NCBI GenBank assembly: GCA_963813345.1
Contig: CAWEYR010000010.1
Span: 1-64,000 of the forward strand
DNA: 64,000 nucleotides
Direction: 5' to 3'
DNA from: CAWDDA01 sp963813345
GTDB lineage: Bacteria; Acidobacteriota; Blastocatellia; RBC074
Shown: piece after piece, positions 1-10,425 of the stretch
Position numbering within the stretch: the first letter of the stretch is position 1
Layout: each line of letters opens with the position of its first letter
The notes under the pieces: model-generated
Told to the model about the DNA's origin: nothing
The model's database searches: none
The model's input: only the letters and a program-made list of their open reading frames with translations
Program-made: the position numbers and the translations under genes

Positions 1-825
1 CAAGAAGCTGAGCAACTCCAATCATGGAGGTCGCCGAAGTGGCGAACACCAGGCGTCAGAACCCCCTTGAGGATGGCACGTTTGATGCCACCGACGAACT
101 CATCATCACTGAGCGTTCCGGCCTCGAAGAAATGCTCGAGGAGACTGTCATCCGCTTGGCAACCATCTCAATCAGCCGCTCGTGAGTCTCGTCGATCTAC
201 AGCCGCGACCGGCCTCCGGTATTGGAATCTCCCTGGCCCTTCCAGAGGCGTCGAACTCATATGCCTTCATCCGGATGACATCAACTACTCCACGAAAGTT
301 CCTCTCACTTCCGATGGGCAGCGTAAAGGGGACACATCCCCTTCCGAACAACTCACGCAACGCATTGAGGGTAGCTCCAAAGTCCGCGCGCTCTTTGTCG
401 AGCTTGTTGACCACGAAGAACCTGGGGCGCGCACGCTTGAACTCGTTGGCATATTCCCAGGCCTTTTCAGATTACACGCCGATGCCGGTCACTCCGTCAA
501 TAACGAATAAGGCGGTCTCGCACACTATCAGTGCCGGCTTTGCATTTGCAATAAACGCGGCTTGGGCCCGGGTGTATCGATAATATTGATCTTGGTATTG
601 TTGTGTTCTACGTAGGCGGATGCGAGGTTGAGACTTGAGTTTCCGCGCCATTTCTCCTTCGTCGAAGTCGGTCGGCGCTGTTCCGTCGTCAACGCGTCCA
701 AGACGGTTCGAGGATTACGGAAGCGTAAAGCATGGCCGCCGGCCAACCCGGCAGTGCTCCCCCAGACCCGCGCCGTGACCTACAATGCCCAGGTTTCTGA
801 TCTCCTGTGTTGTGTATGTTTTCAT
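1..825 (-). CDS. Elongation factor G-like GTPase (fusA2 type), partial, frameshifted
   Basis: N-terminal GTPase part of an EF-G-like translational GTPase; the rest lies beyond the window edge. The start ATG is at 823-825 and reads MKTYTTQEIRNLGIVGHG, the usual opening of the second EF-G clade. The G3 motif region (INIIDTPG) and the G4 motif (NKLDKERADF) are in different frames, as are the segments HFFEAGTLSDDEF and VFATSATSMIGVAQLL near the window start. At least four frame changes in 0.8 kb, and a garbled P-loop just after VGHG, suggest poor consensus near a contig end, but a true pseudogene cannot be excluded. EF-G2-type proteins are often second copies of unclear role beside the canonical translocase, so function is uncertain. 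Confidence 0.75.
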
Positions 826-1008
826 TCAACTGGTTCCTTTCAGGGGCGGGGATCATAAGATTTGGTGCTCTGTATCGCTGTTCTCGTGTTCTATCAGGAA
901 TGAGATTCCGCGCGGCCATATCCGGTTCGCGTATGCTAACACAGCCACTTTCGGCGAGAAAAGTTCAGAGGTCATTCAAGACACGGTGATGGTCCTGTGA
1001 TAATATTG

Positions 1009-1891
1009 ATGATTGAAGGGCGAAGAGGAACAGGGAGGACCAGGGAAGGGGCCAGGGAGAGGAAGAAAGGGGGAAAATTCCTATCGATATTCACGGGCTC
1101 ATGCTTCACCGATCCTGAGAAGGGACAGGACGCTTTCCAGCGACTATCGCTCCGGCGTACGTCCGAGCATTCAGGAGCTCATCGCCTGAATCGCAAAAAC
1201 CAGACGCTGGTTGTGGTGCTCGAGAAGCAGCGCCAGTTCTCGCCTCTAACTGCAATGCGGATGAGCGTCTGGGAGGCGATGGAACGGCTCAATCGTCTGG
1301 TTGACGATAGCGACCCCGACACTGAGTTTCCGCAGATGGATCACTCTCTTCAAACTGCCGGGCAGATACGCCACGATGGTCAGCCGCGATGGATGATTCT
1401 CACCGGGCTGATTACCGACCTCGGTAAGGTCCTATGTCTGCTTGGCGAACCCCAATGGGCCGTCGTTAGACTCGTTCCCGGTAGGATGCGCATTCAGCGA
1501 ACGTATCGTCTTTCCAGAGTTCTTCAATTTGAACCCCGATTCGCGACATCCGGTCTACGCTTCGAAACTGGGTATCTATGAGGAAGGGTGTGGTCTTGAA
1601 AACGTAAATCTTTCGTGGGGACACGACGAATACCTTTACCGCGTAGTCAAGGACTACCTTCCGGAAGAGGCGCTCTACGTCATCCGCTATCACTCGTGCT
1701 ACCCGATTCATCGCGAAGGTGCCTACGATTACCTCCTGAATGACCGGGACGTTCAGATGATGGAGTGGGTAAAGAAATTCAACCCATACGATCTCTACAC
1801 CAAGAGCCACGAGAAACCCAATTTCGAAGAACTGAAGCCCTTCTACCAGGAATTGGTCGCTGAGTATTTTCCTGGAGAGCTGCGGTGGTAG
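1009..1891 (+). CDS. Inositol oxygenase (MIOX), frameshifted
   Basis: Converts myo-inositol to D-glucuronate with a di-iron centre and O2. Strong family landmarks: LVDDSDPDTEFPQ, DHSLQTA, DLGKVLCLLGEPQWAVV, SWGHDEYLYRV, YHSCYPIH and YDLYTK, matching the order in animal MIOX. Metal ligands corresponding to human H98, D124, H194, H220 and D253 are visible. The position of human H123 reads Thr (LITDLGK instead of L-H-D-L-G-K). The frame changes near 1465 between GEPQWAVV and SFPVGC, and again in the N-terminal part near 1135-1190, so the true start is unclear; the ATG given lies in a purine-rich stretch and may be too far upstream. It is divergent from the EF-G-like gene. No other inositol catabolism gene is in the window. 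Confidence 0.8.
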
Positions 1892-1893
1892 AA

Positions 1894-1995
1894 GCCGTAT
1901 TTGGAGTGCGGCGACTTGGCGCCGCTTTAGTCTCCCATCGGATATCCGAGGCAGGAGACTAAAGCGGCGCCAAGTCGCCGCACTCCAAATACGGC
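1894..1995. repeat. R1 palindrome: 42-bp perfect inverted repeat
   Basis: Arms 1894-1935 and 1954-1995 are perfect reverse complements separated by 18 bases, forming a long hairpin. The core (GGAGTGCGGCG then TTGGCGCCGCTTTAG) recurs as a second element at 45731-45840, so this is a dispersed family. It sits between convergent genes: MIOX ends at 1891, and the reading frame of the PQQ protein runs into the right arm. Confidence 0.95.
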
Positions 1996-3246
1996 ATCAA
2001 TCGCCAGGCTGGAGCCTCGCGCTCCCGGTTCCTTCACGTCATAACACGCGAGCCAACCCTGATTGCGAATGTAGAGACGGCCATCGCTGATGACCGGATG
2101 CGCCCAGCTGGGAAATCCCTGATCCGGAATTGAGAAGCGGCCTTTTTCAGAGTATGCGTCGCTGGAGGCCTTCGCGAGCCCGACTACGTTGTTCTCGCTC
2201 AGGAGGAAGAGCATTCCATCCGCAACTGTAAGTGATCCCTTGCCGACGCTTCGATCCTTCCACTTTACATTTCCGGTATCGAATTCCATACAGGTGAGAA
2301 TATTGTTCGAGAAGCCGTAAATATGGCGATCGAGCAGGATCACGCCTCCGTGATGGTTTTGCATTTCGCGGCTGAAATAGATCTCTTCGGCCTTGACCTC
2401 TTCGCCACCCTGCACCTTGAGTCCGAGTAACGCAGCACCTGTGTTGTAAGCAGAGGTGTAGAAGACTTTATTGTCGAAGAAGACCGGAGTCGCAATATTT
2501 GCCGTCCGGTTCGCCACAGTCTGATAGCGCCACATTGGCTTTCCGTCGGATGCCCGGACCCCAACAGCAGCTTTGGATGTGAAGCCCATGATGGTCCGCA
2601 CGCCGGCCACATCGGCGGCAATGCATGACGAGTAGTGTGCCGAATCGCTCAATCCCTTGCTCTGCCAGGCCGTCGCTCCTGTCATCTTATTAAGCGCGAC
2701 GATGCCTGCATCGGCTCCGCCCGGAGTCACGATCAGGTTATTACCGTCAATCAGCGGCGACTCGCTGATGAGCCAGTGTGGATTCTCACCCCCAAAGTCC
2801 TTGAGTATGTTTCGACGCCAGACCGACGAACCATCACGAACGCGCAGGCATGCCAGATCGCCGCCTCCGTCAGGACGTAGACACGATCGACGTCGATTGT
2901 CGGCGTTCCTCGTGGTCCGTTTCCGCGCCCTTCATCCAGTTTCTGACCGAGCGCGGTCTGCCATATCACCTTTCCATCAGCTCGATTCAAACAGAAAAGA
3001 ATGCTTGCTGAGGAGCTCGAGCCCTGGACGAACACGCGATCACCCTTGACCGCGAGCGATCCATATCCTGCACCCAGGTTATTGATCGTCCACAACTGTC
3101 GCGGCCCATTCGCCGGCCAGGCTTTCAACAAGCCCGGTTTCCTTTGAAATTCCGTTTCGTTCAGGTCCACGCCACTGAGGCCAATCCGCTCCGAACACGA
3201 CTATTCCATTCGCTACGATTATCAGAATTGCGATCAGCTTCTTCAT
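1927..3246 (-). CDS. Secreted PQQ-like beta-propeller protein, frameshifted
   Basis: Signal peptide from the ATG at 3244-3246 (MKKLIAILIIVANGIVVFG), followed by ADWPQWRGPERNG, the hallmark start of PQQ-binding-like (BamB/quinoprotein type) propellers. Blades contain repeated GDRVFVQG, DGKVIWQTALG, GKPMWRYQT and TGNVKWKD motifs (tryptophan docking). The frame changes near 3130 and around 2740-2860, but the sequence continues on both sides. The C-terminus normally stops shortly after the last blade (NQGWLACYDVK); here the frame continues into the R1 palindrome, adding about 30 residues not expected for the family. Probably a periplasmic protein of unknown substrate; enzymatic activity is not demonstrable from the sequence. 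Confidence 0.75.
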
Positions 3247-3412
3247 TGTCTCTCCTGAAACGAGCTTCGACTCCCCACGATGATGGAATTGATCGCAAAG
3301 AGTCTGGTAGGGTCAATAAAGGCAGTTTATCATTGCAAACACCATTTATCCACGAGGCGACCCGAAGGCGCACCCGGCATTTGAGCGCTTCAAACCCTTT
3401 TCGGAGAAACGA

Positions 3413-5367
3413 ATGCATGACTCGCAGCCTGACATAAACTCGCTCCTCAAAGAAAAGCGTGTCTTCAATCCTCCATCCGAGTTCAGCGCCCACGCGCACA
3501 TCGGGAGCCGCGAAGATTACGATCGCATCTATCGCCGTTCGATCGATGATCCCGACGGGTTCTGGGCCGAGATTGCCAGCGACCTCCACTGGTTCAAGCC
3601 CTGGTCCAAAGTCCTTGAATGGAACGAACCCTTTGCCAGGTGGTTTGTAGGCGGTGAGATCAACATCTCTTACAACTGTCTCGACCGGCATATTCAGACG
3701 TGGCGAAAGAATAAGGCTGCACTCATCTGGGAAGGCAGAGCCTGGCGACACACGGACGCTGACGTATGGTCAGCTGCACCTTGAAGTCTCAAAGTTTGCA
3801 AATGTCCTGCGCTCCCTTGGAGTAACGAAAGGCGATCGCGTAGCTCTTTACATGCCGATGATTCCCGAGCTTGTGGTTGCCATGCTGGCCTGTGCTCGTA
3901 TAGGAGCCACCCATTCGGTGGTCTTTGGCGGATTCTCAGCCGAAGCGCTCAAGGATCGCATTAACGATGCGCAGGCAAAGGCTGTAATCACTGCAGATGG
4001 CGGTTTTCGCCGCGGAGGTGTTGTCGCTCTGAAGCAGGCCGTGGATCAGGCCATCGTCGGGTGTCCGACTATCAAACAGGTAGTCGTCGTGAGACGGACC
4101 GGGACGCCCGTTTCGATGGAAGTCGGTCGTGATCACTGGTACCACGAGCTGATGCAACACGCGCCTGCTGTCTGCGAAGCGTTACCTCTCGATTCGGAAC
4201 ACCCCCTTTACATCCTTTACACCTCCGGTACGACCGGAACGCCCAAGGGAATAGTTCACACGACGGGTGGATATGCTGTCGAGACCTACATCACCACAAA
4301 GTGGGTCTTTGACCTAAAGGACGACGACACGTACTGGTGCACCGCAGATATCGGATGGGTCACAGGTCACAGCTATATCGTTTACGGTCCGCTCCAGAAT
4401 GGGGCTTCGGTTGTAATGTACGAAGGCGCTCCAAACTTTCCCGATTTTGGAAGGTTCTGGTCGATTGTCGAGAAGCACCGCGTCAACATTCTCTATACTG
4501 CGCCGACAGCTATTCGCACTTTTGTGAAATGGGGCGAGCAATGGCCGCTCAAATACGATCTTTCAAGCCTCAGACTACTGGGAACTGTCGGCGAGCCAAT
4601 CAATCCCGAGGCGTGGATGTGGTATTTCAAGGTAATCGGAAAAGGCCGCTGCCCGATTGTCGATACCTGGTGGCAAACCGAAACAGGCTCGATCCTCATC
4701 AGTCCCATTCCTGGAGCAATCGCTACCAAGCCTGGCTCGGCAACCCTCCCGTTCCCGGGTATCGCAGCCGATATCAGGACCAGGGACGGTGAATCGGTCG
4801 GTCCCAACAAGGGCGGCTTCCTGGTGATTACGCGACCGTGGCCTTCGATGCTGCGCACTATCTATGGTGATGATGAAAGATACAAGAAACAGTACTGGAG
4901 CGACATTCAGGGGTGCTACTTCACAGGCGATGGCGCGCGCCGCGACGACGATGGCTACTTCTGGCTAATGGGGCGCGTCGATGACGTGATCAATGTCAGC
5001 GGTCACCGTCTGGGAACGATGGAAGTGGAAAGCGCTCTCGTTTCACATCCCGCGGTAGCCGAAGCAGCGGTCGTCGGGCGCCCTGACGAGATCAAGGGTA
5101 CGGCCATAGCAGCGTTTGTCACTTTGGAGGCCGGACATTCGGTAACCCCCAGATCTTAAGGAAGAGCTTCGCCGCCACGTTCAGAAGGAAATAGGCGCAA
5201 TGGCAAAACCCGATGACATCAGGTTCAGTGACGCGTTACCAAAGACCCGTTCGGGTAAGATCATGCGCCGTCTGCTGCGGGATATTGCATCGGGATCATC
5301 GATAGGCGACACAACTACACTCGAGGACTTTTCAGTGTTGGCGACGCTTCGTGACGATGAGGAGTAG
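3413..5367 (+). CDS. acs: Acetyl-CoA synthetase, frameshifted
   Basis: Activates acetate to acetyl-CoA through acetyl-AMP. The ATG at 3413 opens MHDSQPDINSLLKEKRVF, then come the Acs N-terminal motifs DPDGFWAEIA, LHWFKPW and WFVGGEINISYNCLDRH. The frame changes near 3750-3770, then reads through the ATP motif YTSGTTGTPKG (about residue 270), WWQTETG (about 420), YFTGDGARRDDDGYFW and GRVDDVINVSGHRLGT. It changes again near 5150, and the C-terminal domain with PKTRSGKIMRR, holding the lysine normally controlled by acetylation, ends at the TAG 5365-5367. The combined length of about 651 residues equals the family standard, so the gene is probably intact and the two shifts are sequence errors. 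The PRC-barrel gene follows after 18 bases. Confidence 0.93.
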
Positions 5368-5385
5368 GAGAGGAGAAGGTGAACA

Positions 5386-5895
5386 ATGGCTCACAGCAAA
5401 GATTTCGACAGGAAGTTGATAATCAGCTCGAGTGATGGACGGAATCTTGGCGAGATCAAAGGGATTTTGCTCGATGAAACAGCGTCGCGGGGTGTTGCCG
5501 TTTACCTTGGCAAGCACGGAATCCTCAGCCGCAAGGCAACGATGATCGACCTCAAACATTTCAAGCTTTTCGGTATCGACTCCTGGCTCACGAAGGATTC
5601 CGAGTGTGTTGTGTCTGAGGATGACTACCCCGGATCGGAGAAGTTTGTGCTTGCCTCTGATCTCTTTGGCCGTGAGATTCAGACTGAAGGCGGTCACAAG
5701 ATTGGAACCATCGGCGACGTGATGCTGGATGAGAAATTCAATGTCCTTGGCTTCACCTTCGACAAGCTCCATATGGAAGGTCCTCTTTCGAAGGCCCGCG
5801 CAATCGCAAGAGTCGCAGTCAAAAGTCTCGGCGACAACAAAACCCCTGCCATCGCCTCGCTCGATGAGGCAGAAAAGATGACTCTCAGCGTGTGA
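5386..5895 (+). CDS. PRC-barrel domain protein
   Basis: A 169-residue soluble protein with two PRC-barrel-like halves: residues about 8-75 (KLIISSSDGRNLGEIKGILLD, truncated quote of the first strand pair is KLIISSSDGRNLGEI) and about 88-165 (ASDLFGREIQ, HKIGTIGDVMLDEKFNVLGF). A good ribosome site (AGGAG) lies 13 bases upstream of the ATG. PRC barrels occur in photosynthetic reaction-centre H subunits, RimM and many small stress or regulatory proteins, so the specific role is unknown. Its tight spacing behind acs suggests cotranscription. It ends just before a dense repeat cluster. Confidence 0.8.
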   Translation: MAHSKDFDRKLIISSSDGRNLGEIKGILLDETASRGVAVYLGKHGILSRKATMIDLKHFKLFGIDSWLTKDSECVVSEDDYPGSEKFVLASDLFGREIQTEGGHKIGTIGDVMLDEKFNVLGFTFDKLHMEGPLSKARAIARVAVKSLGDNKTPAIASLDEAEKMTLSV

Positions 5896-5902
5896 GAAGA
5901 AG

Positions 5903-6025
5903 GTGCTGAGTGCTGAGTGCTGGGTGCTGAGTGCTGGGTGCTGAGTGCTGGGTGCTGGAGTTTGGAGTTCAAGCTTTAGCTAGCTGGTGGGAGACGATCG
6001 CGCAAGGAACAAGTTAAAGGTCTAA
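5903..6025. repeat. R2 + R3 repeat cluster
   Basis: First part (5903-5957): tandem GTGCTGAGTGCTGAGTGCTGG-like heptamer-derived units (GCTGAGT/GCTGGGT alternating), called R2. Second part (about 5967-6025): an imperfect hairpin beginning GTTCAAGCTTTAGCT and ending AAAGGTCTAAC, called R3. The same two families recur together at 29227-29385 and 60459-60597. Confidence 0.85.
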
Positions 6026-6053
6026 CTGGGGTGTGCGTCTTAAAGCCTGTCAC

Positions 6054-6332
6054 TCAAAGCCTCTTCCGACTTTCCCTATTCTGACTACATTCGCGCTCCT
6101 GCTCTGCCCGCTTCTGATCGTCTTTTTCGTCGAGCAACGCCTGGCCGCGGACGCGCAATGCGGGCGGCAACATCTTTACGTGAGGCTTGGGCGTGACTGC
6201 CGCGCCAGGTTGTTTTTGTCTGACTGATCTTGGTTGTTGTGCGAAAACGGATGGCGCGAATGACAGCAACAGGCAAAGACAGATCAGTAGAGTAGAGAAA
6301 AGGATTGATCCTTTGTTAGTCATCAGATTCAT
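6054..6332 (-). CDS. Small secreted protein, unknown
   Basis: A 92-residue reading frame with a clear signal peptide (charged start MNLMTNKGS, hydrophobic LLICLCLLLSFAPSVFA, cleavage after AQQ). The mature part is short, basic and low complexity (RSVRQKQPGAAVTPKPH, then a Glu/Arg-rich end). It follows TonB receptor 1 on the same strand, 57 bases after its stop. A neighbouring frame stays open over 6085-6276, so the true C-terminus may differ if a base is missing. No family recognised. Confidence 0.45.
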   Translation of the reverse strand: MNLMTNKGSILFSTLLICLCLLLSFAPSVFAQQPRSVRQKQPGAAVTPKPHVKMLPPALRVRGQALLDEKDDQKRAEQERECSQNRESRKRL

Positions 6333-6388
6333 TCCGCGAATTCATCCCAGCAAAGCTTTGAAAGGACTTGTTGGTTTGCACTTAGAAT

Positions 6389-9300
6389 TCAGAACCTCAG
6401 CTTGAGCCCAAACTGGATCACGCGCGGGCCGCCGCGTGTCCGGGTGATCTGACCGAAAGACGCGTTCGGTAAGGCTCCGATCCGGATTCCGGAAGGTCAC
6501 GGTGTTGAAAGGCATTGAAAAACTCGGCGCGGAATTCGAGCGAAGTGCGCTCCCAGATCTTCGTGAGTTTTGAGACTGAAAAGTCGGCCCGCCGCTGGTC
6601 GGGTCCGATCACGACGTTCCGGCCCAGGTTGCCGAACCCCGGTCCCGAAGATCGAACCGCGCTCCGGTTCAGGTAACCATCAATCCGGGAAGTGACCGAA
6701 CCTTTCGTCACCAGGTCTTCGTAGGTAGGCGCCCGGCGCCAGATTGGGCCGTGAGTTCTGGGACGAAAACAGGAAGCCGCTCGCCGTGTTGTCGATGATC
6801 GTGAATGGCCGTCCGGATTGGATGGTCACGATCCCGCTGAGCGACCATCCGTCAACCCACAGGTTGCCTTTGAACGGGAGATCCCACACCCCGCTGGCAA
6901 TGAACCGGTGCTTGCGGTGAAAGTCCGAAAGTCCGCGGTTGAGGAAGGGCCGCGATTGGTCGTGCTCGATCTGATAGCGTGCTTCGTCCGAGAAGCTGTC
7001 GAGCGAGCGCGAGAAGGTGTAGTTGGCCTTGAACATGTATCCGGCACTGAAGCGCTTCTGCAAGCTGGTCTGGAGCGAGTGGTAGATGGAGTTGCTGTTG
7101 GAGAAGAGCATGTTGGCGCCTTCGTCCTCGTCGAACCCCAGCAGTCGGCCACGCAGCTCCGTCTGGATGGTGCACGCGCCGGGTTGGTGATCAGATTGCA
7201 GTTTGATGGCGGCGTCTTCAGGTTTACGAACTGACCGTTGACCACACTGTAGTAGTTGCCGGTGAAGCCCCCACCGGGGACACCGGGGCGAGCCAGGAAG
7301 CCGCCGATGGCGTCAATGTCGAACGCCTGATTGGCGTTGAGGATCTGCAGCAGCTTGGTTCCCTTGGTACCCGCGTAACCGACCTCCCACATCAAGTTCG
7401 GCATAAGCTCCCATTGGATGTTCAGGTTCCACTGCTGCGTGTAGGGAGTTGCCAGGTTGGGATCAAGCGATCTGGGACTCGAAGGCCTCGAACTGCTGCC
7501 CGGAGCGTTCGATCCCTCAAGCCGCGGTGTGCCGCCGCTGAAGCCGACGACGAAGTTCGGCATCGGGAAGGGCGGGTAGTCGGTCGGCCAGATGTTGTAG
7601 TCGCCGAGGTCATTGATCTGCAACTCGCGGAAGAGCGGCGAGGACTGCCGCAGCGAGTTGGCGAAACCGCCCGTGATCCGCTCGTAAAACATGCCGTAGC
7701 CGCCCCGCACCACCAGCCGATGGCTGTCCAGCGGCGACCAGGCAAGGCCGATGCGCGGCATGAGTTGTTCCAGTCGCCGGGCACGATGCCCCGGCTGTCG
7801 GCTTTCTTCAGGTTGGCCTGCGCTGCGCCGGGGACGCTCTCCGGCTTGAAATTCGAAGCCACTATGATTCCATCTTGCAGCCATCCCGAAGCCACCGCGG
7901 CGTTGTAATCGAAAACGCTGAGCAGGCCGTTCACCTCATAGGGAAAACCGAAGTACTCGTGACGGACGCCGAGGTTGAGCGTCAGGTTGGGCCTCACTTT
8001 CCAGTCGTCGGCCACATACAGGCTGACGTCCGACATGCGATAGCCACGGATCGTCTCGCCAAAGTTGACTGCCGTGTCCGAAATCTGCCGGTTCCGGTTC
8101 GAGTCTCCCGGGTTCCGATAGCCGACCGTGAGGAAATCGAACCAACTGCGAAGGTTCTTGCGGCCATTCTTCAGTTCCTGGATGTTGCCGTTCAACTGAT
8201 GGCGGCGGAACTCTCCCCCGAACTTGAAGGAGTGCTGGCCCTTGATGAGGGAGAGCGTATCGGCATACGTAAAGGTGTTCTGCACGTCGAGTGTATTGTC
8301 CTCGAGCGTGCCGAAGTGGAAACGGTCACCGGCATCCCGGTCGCCGCGAATGTCGAAAGAGGCCAGATCCGGCCGAATATCGGCGAGCGGGTTGTGCAGA
8401 CCGAACTCCTCGTTGGTGAAGTACGGAACGGCTTTCGTGTCGTTGCGGTTGCGGAAGAAGCCGGCGCGGAACTCGTTGACGAGTGTCGGGCCAAAGATGT
8501 GGACATCGGTGAACGAGATCGCGCGCTGCTCTGTCTTTTCATTTCGCTCGTAGCGGGAGATGACCCTGGCATTGGCGAGCGGGTCAATGCTCGGCTGGTT
8601 CGTAAAAAAGAACTTGCCGCTCAGCTTGTTCTTGGCGGTGAGTTGATGGTCAAGGTTGACGCTAAACTGATCCTGGCGGAATTTGGCCGGGATCACAGCG
8701 ATAACCTGGCAGCTTTCCCCCACCTGCGTTCCGACCCTCCGGCAATCGGTTCCGCCGGCGCCCGACGGGATCAGGTAACTGCCATCGGGATACTTGGCTT
8801 TGAGCAGCGCCCGCGAGATAGGATTGATGACCGCGAAGTTGACCGGGCCAGCGTTGGCGGGCCAGACAGCTTGCGCGAACCGGTTGATTCCCTCGTCGGA
8901 GCGGTCGTCGCTGAGGGCTCTGGGCATACGCAGGATGTTGGACGCCTCATCCACGAATGAAGTCAAGGCCCGCGTGAATTGGTAAGACCCGAAGAAGAAG
9001 GTCTTGTTCTTGATGAGCGGGCCGCCAATCGTGCCACCCCCTTCGTTGCGGCGCAGCACTGGACGTTCGACGCCGGCCCGGTTGAAGAAGAAGTCGTTGG
9101 CGTTCAGCTTTTCGTTCTGGAAGTAGTGATAGACCGAGCCGTGGAACTCGTTCGTGCCACTCTTGGAGACGAGCTGGAAGTTGCCGCCGCCGTTGCGCCC
9201 CGTAGCGGCGTCGTAGAGGCTGGTCTGCAACTTGACTTCTTCGAGCGTCTCCGGCGCTGGCGCGATGTTCCGCGACAACGAGCCGCCACCCTGTTCGATT

Positions 9301-9968
9301 GTGCCCCGGTCGCCGTTGACGCGGCTGTTGCAGCAGAGCAGGTTGGTGACATCAATGCCGTTGTAAACGAAACTGTTGTTAGTGGTGCGCGCGCCGTTGA
9401 CGCTGGGCGAGATGGAAGCGTTGTCATTAGAGAGCAGTTCGCTGATGTCAGCGGACACCCCCTGCTCGATCACCAGCAGTTGAGTGAAGTTCCGCGAGGA
9501 GGTAGGCAGCCCTTCGAGTTCCTTGCGATCCAGCGTCCGGACTGTAGTGGCCGAGTTGGTAGAGATCATTTCCTGGTTGCCGGTCACCTCGACGCTCTGG
9601 CTGACATCGCCTACCTCAAGCTCGACATTGACCGCAGACAACTCGGCTGTGGTCACGGAAACTTCATTCCGCACGAGCCGTTTGAAACCACGCGCCTCGA
9701 AATTGAGGCGGTAGATTCCAGCGGACAAGAAGCGCGCCTCCCATTCCCCTGCGGAATTGGTTCTGACAATACGCTGCTCCCCTGTCTCCACTTTAGTCAA
9801 TGTGACAGTCGTATCCGGGAGCGCGGCACCGGTTGGATCGCTGACGCGTCCGGTCAAGCCAGTGTTAGCTCCCGTTTGCGCCAGGACAGACGTGATAGTC
9901 AATGCGAAGAGTAACCCGACAGCAACCAAAAACCGTACTATGCTGGAAAGTCCATTGTTGCTAGTCAT
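6389..9968 (-). CDS. TonB-dependent receptor, Oar-like (receptor 1), frameshifted
   Basis: Outer-membrane beta-barrel receptor of the large acidobacterial type. Signal peptide MTSNNGLSSIVRFLVAVGLL, then a carboxypeptidase-regulatory Ig-like domain (about 35-120; LTGRVSDPTGAALPDTTVTL), a plug with the motifs GLPTSSRNFTQLL, PSVNGARTTNNSFVYNGIDV and GGNFQLVSKSGTNEFHGSVYHY, and a barrel with GGTIGGPLIKNKTFFFGSYQ. The long first frame runs to about 7770; similarity then passes to a second frame (PRIGLAWSPLDSHRLVVRGG), a third near 7110 and a fourth near 6700. The end IQFGLKLRF with a terminal aromatic is the usual barrel export signal. Total about 1190 residues, normal for the family. Substrate not predictable. 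A cysteine pair (LLCCNS) in the plug is notable. Confidence 0.85.
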
Positions 9969-10137
9969 TTTCGTCTCCTTTGATTCTCTGAAGCCATTTG
10001 GCTTACCGCGGCGCGAGGCTCATCGCAGCCAGATCATCGGTCTTGCGTCTCTGACTATCCGATTCGGGAGGACGGATTCAATGAAAATAAAAAAGACGAT
10101 TTCGTCAGCAGAGTACTCCTGTTTCTCTATCGGAGTA

Positions 10138-10151
10138 TTTGGTTAATAAAT
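10138..10151. repeat. Left target-site duplication of the IS
   Basis: The 14 bases TTTGGTTAATAAAT directly precede the left end of the insertion sequence and recur after its right end at 11783-11796. The next base is G on both sides, so the duplication could be counted as 15. Confidence 0.9.
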
Positions 10152-10205
10152 GTGTCGTAGCTCTTTAGAAATGTCACACATCTTACCCCAATAGAAATGT
10201 CACAT
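10152..10205. repeat. Left terminal inverted repeat of the IS
   Basis: Begins GTGTCG and contains two TAGAAATGTCAC boxes; pairs with 11730-11782. The stretch from here to 10425 is non-coding in the element. Confidence 0.85.
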
Positions 10206-10425
10206 GTTGTAGTGATGCGCCGAATCGCGATTGAACGCGGAATCAGCGATGTGTCATGTCGATCGTGGCCTGGCCGGAGGATAGGGCAACGCTGGGGAGC
10301 TACCGAGCGCCGAGCCAGGGACCAAACACCGGACGAGGGTATGTCATTACGGCATCCCCTTTTCTGTTGTTTGAGTCGTCCGGGATTGGTACCAATGCGA
10401 TAAACCCCTCTTAATTCTCCTTTGG

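Noticed and set aside
5903..5957. CRISPR array in the GCTGAGT repeats
   Set aside because: Units are 7-14 bases with no spacers.
7875..9914. Two long plus-strand frames (361 and 311 codons) opposite TonB receptor 1
   Set aside because: They are antisense to a clearly recognised receptor, with no motif, signal or ribosome site of their own; high-G+C codon bias keeps the opposite strand open.
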